The notes below the pieces were generated by a model. It did not search any database, was not told the DNA's origin, and was given only the letters and a program-made list of their open reading frames with translations. Position numbers and translations under genes: made by a program. From contig JAOZMN010000096.1 of assembly GCA_029934265.1 (NCBI GenBank), forward strand, positions 1,419 through 9,323: 7,905 nt of DNA. Reading direction: 5' to 3'. Positions 1 to 6,600 of the stretch are shown here, piece after piece; the stretch's first letter is position 1, and every line of letters begins with the position of its first letter. The stretch comes from Bacteroidales bacterium (lineage in GTDB: Bacteria > Bacteroidota > Bacteroidia > Bacteroidales > JAADGE01).

Positions 1-260
1 AATACAAACAATATGAAGAAAGTGTAAATGTTTACAGAGATATTTTAAACATTAAGAATACTGCTTTTGAAAAAGGTATTAAAAAAGGCATGGAAAAAGG
101 CATGGAAAAAGGCATCAAGAAAGGCATGGAAAAAGGCATCAAGAAAGGTATGGAAGAATCTGCATTAAAAGGATTAAAAGAAGGCTTACCGGTAGATTTA
201 ATTATAAAATTGACAAATTTAACAAAAGAAGAAATTGAAAATTTGAAAGAAAAAAATTAA
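1..260 (+). CDS. Rpn family PD-(D/E)XK nuclease / putative transposase, C-terminal part (5' end outside window)
   Basis: This is the 3' end of a gene whose start lies left of the window. Codons run from base 3 and the stop TAA is at 258-260. The 85 visible residues are the variable C-terminal domain: a helix beginning YKQYEESVNVYRDILNIKN, then seven copies of a four-residue unit ([E/K]KG[I/M]), then a tail (LPVDLIIKLTNLTKEEIENL) of the kind that ends Rpn / PD-(D/E)XK transposase-family proteins. The nuclease core is not visible, so the family call rests on near identity with the complete paralogue at 265-1128. Bases 1-80 match 914-993 with three differences (bases 56, 77, 80). It differs from that paralogue in having three extra repeat units and a C-terminal EKN extension. 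Whether the missing 5' part is intact cannot be seen. The 4-base spacing to the next gene suggests co-transcription. Confidence 0.85.
   Translation, partial: YKQYEESVNVYRDILNIKNTAFEKGIKKGMEKGMEKGIKKGMEKGIKKGMEESALKGLKEGLPVDLIIKLTNLTKEEIENLKEKN
69..152 (+). repeat. Seven tandem 12-bp units encoding [E/K]KG[I/M]
   Basis: In-frame units begin at 69, 81, 93, 105, 117, 129 and 141, each of the form (gaa/aaa/aag) aaa ggN at(t/c/g). A higher-order 24-bp repeat is visible: 105-128 and 129-152 differ at one base only (C125 versus T149). This suggests recent slippage or unequal exchange. Every change in unit number keeps the frame, so the helix changes length by four residues at a time. The paralogous array at 982-1029 has four units. 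Confidence 0.93.
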
Positions 261-264
261 AAAC

Positions 265-1128
265 ATGAAAGAAAAATATATAAATCCTTTTACCGACTAT
301 GGTTTTAAAAGACTTTTCGGAGAAGAACCAAATAAAGACTTACTGCTTGATTTTTTGAACGAATTACTTAAAGACCAAGAAGGTCGGATTACTGAAATAT
401 CATACTTGCCAAACGAAAAATTACCGATTTTTGTTGGCGATAGAAGAGCAATTTTTGATATTTATTGCACAAATGAAAAAGGAGAGCAATTTATTGTCGA
501 AATGCAAAAAGCCGAACAAAAATTCTTTAAAGACAGAACTGTATTTTACTCAACTTTCCCTATTCAGGAGCAAACAAGGAACAAAGACAAACTTTGGAAT
601 TTTGAATTAAAATCTGTTTATACAATCGGTATTCTCGATTTTGTATTTGAAGAAAGCGACCCGGATAAATATCGACATGATGTTAAATTAACAGAGCAAG
701 AAACAAAAAAAGTTTTTTACGACAAACTTACATACATCTATTTGGAGATGCCTAAATTTACCAAAACCGAAAAAGAATTAAAAACGAAATTTGAAAAATG
801 GCTCTATGTACTGAAAAATTTATCGAAACTTGAAAGAATACCGCCGGCTTTGAAAGAACAAATTTTCCTGAAATTATTTAAAACCGCTGAAATTGCAAAA
901 TTAAAACCCGATGAATACAAACAATATGAAGAAAGTGTAAATGTTTACAGAGATATTTTAAACATTAAAAATACTGCTTTTGAAAAAGGCATCGAAAAAG
1001 GTATCGAAAAAGGAATTAAAAAAGGTATGGAAGAAACTGCATTAAAAGGATTAGAAGAAGACTTGCCAATAGATTTAATTATAAAATTGACAAATTTAAC
1101 AAAAAAAGAAATTGAAAATTTGAAATAA
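265..1128 (+). CDS. Rpn family recombination-promoting nuclease / putative transposase (PD-(D/E)XK superfamily)
   Basis: A complete 287-residue protein, a normal length for the family. What is seen: the N-terminal signature NPFTDYGFKRLFG (residues 7-19); a PD-(D/E)XK-like core with D65 in the strand IFDIY and, 14 residues later, VEMQ giving E79 and Q81 (the D...ExQ pattern of this branch); then a helical middle part, four [E/K]KG[I/M] units (about residues 240-255) and the tail LPIDLIIKLTNLTKKEIENL. Family knowledge: such proteins are Mg-dependent DNA endonucleases linked to RecA-independent recombination. They have also been described as toxic antiphage proteins whose C-terminal domain is made separately from an internal start and blocks the full-length form. 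The ATG at 265 is supported by alignment of the N-terminal signature and follows the upstream paralogue's stop by 4 bases. The leader is A-rich with no clear Shine-Dalgarno. The antiphage role here is inference. Confidence 0.9.
   Translation: MKEKYINPFTDYGFKRLFGEEPNKDLLLDFLNELLKDQEGRITEISYLPNEKLPIFVGDRRAIFDIYCTNEKGEQFIVEMQKAEQKFFKDRTVFYSTFPIQEQTRNKDKLWNFELKSVYTIGILDFVFEESDPDKYRHDVKLTEQETKKVFYDKLTYIYLEMPKFTKTEKELKTKFEKWLYVLKNLSKLERIPPALKEQIFLKLFKTAEIAKLKPDEYKQYEESVNVYRDILNIKNTAFEKGIEKGIEKGIKKGMEETALKGLEEDLPIDLIIKLTNLTKKEIENLK
914..1128 (+). repeat. Direct repeat of the paralogue's 3' end (pairs with 1-260)
   Basis: This segment aligns with window bases 1-260. The first 55 bases are identical (1-55 and 914-968) and most later differences are single substitutions. 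The length difference of 45 bases is fully explained by three extra 12-bp units in the first copy (36 bases) plus nine bases for its extra EKN residues before the stop. The pattern indicates a fairly recent tandem gene duplication or gene conversion between the two Rpn genes, with the repeat array as the most divergent part. Confidence 0.92.
982..1029 (+). repeat. Four tandem 12-bp units encoding [E/K]KG[I/M]
   Basis: In-frame units start at 982, 994, 1006 and 1018 and encode EKGI, EKGI, EKGI, KKGM. They occupy the same place in the protein as the seven-unit array at 69-152. Third-position variation among the units (ggc, ggt, gga, ggt) suggests this array is older or less recently expanded than the upstream one, where ggc predominates. 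Confidence 0.92.
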
Positions 1129-1202
1129 TTTTATGGATTGAAAGATTTGAAAAATATAATCAATTTATAATAAATATGATATTATTCAAAAAGCATGGGA
1201 CA

Positions 1203-1268
1203 ATGAATTTTAAAATAAAACACCTTATTATTATTTTACTGATTTTTTCGGCAAGTCCGGCAAAATCG
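1203..1268 (+). other. Predicted N-terminal signal peptide of the TPR-like protein
   Basis: Residues 1-22 counted from the ATG at 1203 show the three expected parts: a basic start (K4, K6, H7), a hydrophobic core LIIILLIF, and a polar end SASPAKS. Cleavage after AKS or after SPA is plausible. Cys23 follows directly, but AKSC lacks the usual Leu/Val at -3 and has Lys at -2. A lipoprotein is therefore possible but not well supported. Confidence 0.65.
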
Positions 1269-3485
1269 TGCTATTGGGGACCTTATGCGGAAGACTTGCG
1301 AGTTTTTATTTTTGCCCCCTCAACTTACGGAACACAAGGACTGTCGCCGTTTTATTACACGAGTGATTTATTTAACGGCGATTTTATAAGCAATGAAAAT
1401 GCTGTCCCTGATGAAAATATTGATGAATGGTACGAAATTCTAAATAAAAATGTAGATAAAAATTCTATTATCGAATTAGTTTACAAAATTAAATTTGAAG
1501 AATTAGAACGTTTAATATCCGGCAAAGCAGAAAGTTACGAAAAAGTATCGGAAAATAAGATGTCCCGATATTTGCTTAAAAATAACAGGGAAGATATACT
1601 GAAATATATCCTGTTTGCAAAAAATATTCAAAATTTATTGACAACCGGAGGCTATTGGGAAGAAATAAATTACGATTACAATGAAATTGAAAAACAAATA
1701 AAAATTGCTCAAAAAGAAGCCGAAAAAACTAAAGACGGAACGCTTAAAGAACGCTACACTTATCAAGCAATAGTTCTTATGAGATATTCGAGCTTGTGGC
1801 AAGAAGCAGTTGATAGTTACAAAAAAATATTCGCAGGAAATTCCAAAGAAAGCATAATTAAATATTGGGCTTTATCGCACGTTGCTTTTTGTGAAATGAA
1901 TTTGGGTGAAGATAAAAAATCACAACTTGATTATATAGAGGTTTTTACAAATTGTAATGCCAAGAAATTTTATGCTTACAGTCAGATAAAAGATAAATAT
2001 GTCGATTCTTTACTTAACACAAATATAGACAAAAATTTATATCATAATATACTTGTTTACAGACAATTCCGCAATCCGGGAAAAAGTTTGTCCGCACTTA
2101 AAAAAATAGCGAAAACCGATGTTAATTCAAAATTATTTACAGCATTGCTTGTCAGGGAATTAAACAAAATTGAAGATTGGTTGCTTACTCGAAAATATAC
2201 TGATTCAGAACCCGCAATTCTGTATTGGAACGAACCTTCGAAAGCCATTTCCATAAATTATGAAACTGATTTTAAATACCTTGCCGATTTTATAAACTTC
2301 ATGGAAAATTCAGTTCTTAAATCATCGAAAATAAAAAATAAAGGCAGGATACAATTAATACTTGCACATTTATATTTTCTGCATGAAGAACCCCAAAAAG
2401 CAAAAAAACATATTTCCGAAGCCGAAAAAAATATCAAAACTCACAAAGAACAAATACAACTTCACTATACAAAAATTCTTGTAAATTTAACAGCCGCAAA
2501 AAAATACGATGAAAAATTTGAAGACAAAATTTGGACAGATATAAATTGGTTAATTCTCGATAAAAAAAATAATTATAAAGAAAATAAAAATTTTACAAAC
2601 CTGACACTCACTCTGCATCAAGCATATCACAGCAAAAAAATGTATGCAAAAGCCGGTGCTTTCTTAAATTTGGATTTGTCGCTTCACAGTGGTTGGGGCA
2701 GTCGTTGGTGGGAATACAACAGTGCTTTTTTATATTTGGACGATTTTGCTTCTGCCGAGGAAGTAGAAAAATTTATAAAAATGACAGAAAATCCGAATAA
2801 AAGTAATCTCGATAAATTTCTTCTCGGTGAAAATATGATAGGTATCAAAGACGAATATTACGACCTGCAAGGAACAATCGAATTAAGAAATAATAATCTC
2901 GAAAAAGCTCTTGAATATTACAAAAAGGCAGACAAAAACTTTTGGTTTACAAACAACGAATATAAATATTATTTGTCTCAAAACCCGTTTTCTTCGGAAA
3001 AAGTGAAACCTGATTATATGTTCAAAGCCGACTCTTCTTATGTAAATAAAGCGTTTTTTACCGAAAAATTAATATCGAAAATTAAAAAATACGACAGTAC
3101 AAAAGGAGAAGAAAAAGCAGAAACGGCAATTTTAATCAGCAATGTATATTATAATATGTCATACTTTGGAACTCATTGGTATTATTGCTCTTACGGTTGG
3201 AGTTCGACAGGAACAGGCTTGGATTATGCCGGCTACAACAAAAAAGTAAACGATAATTACAGAAATTGTACAACTGCAATAAATTACCTGAAAAAGGCTC
3301 TCGAACTGACCCAAAACAAGCAAACAAAGGCAAAAATAAATTACATAATGTCAAGTATTATAAATGATACTATGAGATTTAAAGATAATAAAACCGTAAA
3401 TGATGCCGTTATCTCTTTACGAGAAAAATATCCGGACGAATATGAAATGTACCTTGAAGAATGCCCGGGGTTAAAATATTTTTAG
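1203..3485 (+). CDS. Exported TPR-like hypothetical protein, function unknown
   Basis: Encodes about 760 residues. I prefer the ATG at 1203 because it gives a compact signal peptide (MNFKIKH, then a hydrophobic run LIIILLIF, then SASPAKS before Cys23). The in-frame ATG at 1176 would add nine residues and cannot be excluded; neither has a convincing Shine-Dalgarno. After the signal the protein begins CYWGPYAEDLRV. The rest is mostly helical and rich in Lys, Glu, Asn and Tyr, with TPR-like helix pairs around nt 2346-2433 (AHLYFLHEEPQKAKKHISEA), 2865-2945 (IELRNNNLEKALEYYKKADK) and 3265-3360 (TTAINYLKKALELTQNK). A Tyr/Trp-rich stretch with NMSYFGTHWYYCSYGW lies near 3150-3200. The overall pattern (Cys-rich start, TPR-like body, late aromatic motif) recalls uncharacterised Bacteroidota proteins, but I cannot name the family or a function. 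It starts 74 bases after the Rpn stop with no terminator between, so read-through is possible. The stop TAG is at 3483-3485. Confidence 0.85.
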   Translation: MNFKIKHLIIILLIFSASPAKSCYWGPYAEDLRVFIFAPSTYGTQGLSPFYYTSDLFNGDFISNENAVPDENIDEWYEILNKNVDKNSIIELVYKIKFEELERLISGKAESYEKVSENKMSRYLLKNNREDILKYILFAKNIQNLLTTGGYWEEINYDYNEIEKQIKIAQKEAEKTKDGTLKERYTYQAIVLMRYSSLWQEAVDSYKKIFAGNSKESIIKYWALSHVAFCEMNLGEDKKSQLDYIEVFTNCNAKKFYAYSQIKDKYVDSLLNTNIDKNLYHNILVYRQFRNPGKSLSALKKIAKTDVNSKLFTALLVRELNKIEDWLLTRKYTDSEPAILYWNEPSKAISINYETDFKYLADFINFMENSVLKSSKIKNKGRIQLILAHLYFLHEEPQKAKKHISEAEKNIKTHKEQIQLHYTKILVNLTAAKKYDEKFEDKIWTDINWLILDKKNNYKENKNFTNLTLTLHQAYHSKKMYAKAGAFLNLDLSLHSGWGSRWWEYNSAFLYLDDFASAEEVEKFIKMTENPNKSNLDKFLLGENMIGIKDEYYDLQGTIELRNNNLEKALEYYKKADKNFWFTNNEYKYYLSQNPFSSEKVKPDYMFKADSSYVNKAFFTEKLISKIKKYDSTKGEEKAETAILISNVYYNMSYFGTHWYYCSYGWSSTGTGLDYAGYNKKVNDNYRNCTTAINYLKKALELTQNKQTKAKINYIMSSIINDTMRFKDNKTVNDAVISLREKYPDEYEMYLEECPGLKYF

Positions 3486-3578
3486 CGATTATTATTTTGT
3501 ATATCATAATCGTTAAACGTGGCACGATATTACACATAAGGCAAACTTGAAAACCAAAAATATCACCGATGCTTAACG

Positions 3579-3617
3579 AAAATAAAAAAGCGTAGTTTGT
3601 CTACGCTTTTTTATTTT
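3579..3617. terminator. Bidirectional intrinsic terminator between convergent genes
   Basis: A perfect 17-bp inverted repeat (3579-3595 pairing with 3601-3617) flanks a 5-base loop, TTTGT. The inner stem GCGTAG/CTACGC is preceded by an A-run and followed by a T-run, so each strand reads as a GC-containing hairpin followed by a U-rich tail. It lies about 94 bases after the plus-strand stop at 3485 and about 38 bases beyond the minus-strand stop at 3656, exactly where two convergent genes need termination. Confidence 0.9.
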
Positions 3618-3655
3618 GCTCCAAACTATGCAAGTCCGGTATTATACAAAAAACA

Positions 3656-6600
3656 TTATTCTTTAATCAAAACTTTACTGATAAGCCTGTTTCCATTTTT
3701 AATTTTTATAAAATAAGTTCCGGAAGAATAATTTGAAATATCAAATTTTGTTATTTGTTTTCCGACATTTTGTTTAACAATTATTTTTCCGGAAATATCA
3801 ATTACAGATATTATAGAATTTTCGAGTATGTTTTCCGGAAGTTTTACAAATAAAATTCCGCTTGTCGGATTAGGGTAAATTTTTATCGAAATTTTGTTGT
3901 TCTCGTCCAAATCACTGACACCGTTTTCAAGTACGATTATATCAAACACATCATTTGTACTTGTTCCGGCGAGATCAGTTGCCGTAATTCGTACCGGCAT
4001 TACCCCCCCTACCCTGTTTGTCAATACGGTAAAACTCATATCCGAAGCATTAAATATTATATCGCTCGGCAATTTTTCGCCGGTTTCAAGTTCGGCGGTA
4101 TAAGAAAGTATATCGCCTTTGTCGATGTCTGTAAATGCAGTTTCGGAAATTGTAAAATGTTCTGTTTTATTTGCAAGTATTTCTACATCGGGAATTTCGA
4201 CTATCAAAACCGGAGCATCATTTACATTAAGAACTTCTATTTGAAATTTATCCGATTTTTCTTCTCCGAAAATATCGGTTGCTGTAAGAATAACATCAAT
4301 TTTACCGACATTTTTATTTTCCGGTGTACCGGTAAAAATCATTGAATTTTTATCGAATTTAAGCCATGACGGAAGTTCGTTTTTTCCTTTTACCGTTGCT
4401 TTATACGAAATTTTATCGCCCAAATCAATATCAATAAAAGTACTGTCGGGGATAATAAAAGTTAATTCCTTGTCTTCTTTACCGATAATATCTTTAATAT
4501 TTGTAATCAGTTCCGGTGCCGTATTTTTAACGAAATGCAAAACAAAACGAGTCTCATTTTTTCCTCCGGAATAATCAAAAGTATAAGTTTTCGTATTTCT
4601 TAAATTTATCATTTTATTCAAAAGTTTATCTTCCAAATAAACGTGCAGATTTTCAAAATCATTAAATTCAGCTACTGAAATTTTTACTCCATTTGTTGCT
4701 TTCATATCGAAACAAAGCGGAATATTCATATTTTCCATTTTGGAAGACGGCAAACCATTCAAAGACATTGCAATTTTGTTTACTGTCAGCGTATATAGGC
4801 TCGGTACTTTTTTATCATATCCGAAATTTCTCAGCAAATCATAATTTCCGTCATAATTTAAAGTTGCATTATCTTTAAAATAAATTGCGGTAAGTTCCGA
4901 AAATCCGTTCGCTTCGGCTTTGAGTTTTAAGAGGTTTTCATGTCTGCGTTGCTCTCCGCTTTTCAGGAAAGCAGTATTGTTATGAACTCTGTTTGAATTG
5001 TTGAGTCCGACCGTTCCGCCGGCAGTATTGTTTACGTGAACAAAAAAGCCCTGCATCGGTGCAATATAGCGATTTAAGTTACCTTTCATAACTGCTATAC
5101 CGTTCATATATCCTGAATATTGGTCGCCGTCGTACACATAAACTCCGGCATCAACATTTACAAGTTGCGATGCTGCTATCAAATCCCAATCGATACTCGA
5201 AGGATAAGGATTTCCAAGCATTTCCCAACCGTCATAAAGTTGCGGGTCGATACCGTCTGCGGGAAAACTTTCGCCTGTAAGTTTGTCGTTGGAAGTAAGA
5301 GTCAGTCCGGTTGCATTATAAGTTCCCGTTGCCGGTTCGCCTGAAAATACAACTTTTTTATTTTCATCTGTCCAGTACATATAACCTTTATTCTCGATAA
5401 GATTATTATCCGCACCGCCGGCTCCGTTATGATAATTTCTCCAGCCTGCTGCGAGTTTTAAATTTTCGTAATTTGCAATGTCGGGACCGGTCGGCGTAGT
5501 TGCCGGATTTCCGTCCAAGTCAAGAGCTTCATTATATATCAACAAATTGGTATTAAACATTCCGGAAGAATGACTTCTTGTAAAAACTGCACTTGTATTA
5601 TTTCCTGTTCCTGCTTTTATCGGTGAAGAAACCTCGTGCCATTGTCGAGCATTTATATATCTTTCAGCTATCATTTTACCACCGGCTATATTGATAGTTC
5701 CGTTGTCGATAAAAGAACCGGAAGTTCCGTTTGTAGTTGATGATGTGATTGTCAAAGTACCGTTGAGTTGTAAATCGCCGGAAGCTGTTAATGAGCCTCC
5801 TGCATTAATAGTAACAAGTGCCAATGCTTCGATAGTTAATTTTCGAGTTTCTTGTGTGTTTGTAATTATCGGAAAAAATGCTCCTCCGGACGGATTTGTA
5901 GGTACTGTTACATCAGTAATACTATTTGGCACAGAACCAAGAGTCCAGTTATTAGGATTATTCCAGTTAGTTTCGTCTGCGACGACATCACCTTGCCAAG
6001 TATTGTTTTTCAACAACTCGGAAGCAAGCGTAAAATAGTGGTTGCCGGCTGAAATATTTTGAGTTGTCGGTGTTGTGCCAAGCGTTCCTGCGGTTGCGGT
6101 TCCGGAAGCTGTAATATTTGTATGCGAACGTTCCCAACGAGAATTTCCGGCTATCCATTCTGCAACTTTGAGCGATTGTCTTTCGGTAGCATCGGAGGAA
6201 ACTCCGCTTAAAGCGTCCCAACGCAAAGTTACAAGTGGTGTTTGTCCGGCATTTGTTGCGTTTACTCTCCAAAATTCATTTTCGCTTACAAGTTGTAAAG
6301 GAGCAAGAAATGCTGAAGGGTCGTAATTATAAGGTGCGTTGTTCGGATTTTCATTATAGTATTGTGCTTCAAAATTTCCTATTGAAGTAACATTTTCGAT
6401 TAAAAATTCTCCGTATCGGTTTGAATTTCCTATCGGATAAATAAAATCACCACCTGTATTTATGTTTTTCACTACTGCACCGTCAATAAATTTAGTGTTT
6501 CCGTGTCCGGAAATCGGTGTTTCGGAAATATTACTGAAAGTTAGTGTATTTGTAGGTGTTACTTTAATTATTCCGTCTTGAAAAGTTAATGTTTGAGCAA

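Noticed and set aside
69..152. Regular 12-bp repeats as a CRISPR-like or regulatory iteron array
   Set aside because: The units are contiguous without spacers, exactly in frame, and encode a four-residue unit typical of Rpn C-terminal domains.
1141..1176. Possible Bacteroidota-type promoter (TTTG at 1146-1149 with a TA-rich element about 20 bases later) before the TPR-like gene
   Set aside because: The downstream element reads TATAATAA-like and lacks the TAnnTTTG form. In such AT-rich DNA this is not distinguishable from background.
3136..3354. Minus-strand open frame inside the TPR-like gene, and many similar frames of 60-115 codons opposite the surface-protein gene
   Set aside because: They lie wholly within well-supported genes on the other strand, show no domain-like sequence or leader, and are expected shadows of long coding regions.
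3486..3512. Short inverted repeat CGATTAT / ATAATCG right after the plus-strand stop
   Set aside because: Only 7 bp with a 13-base AT-rich loop and no T-run. The strong hairpin at 3579-3617 is the convincing terminator.
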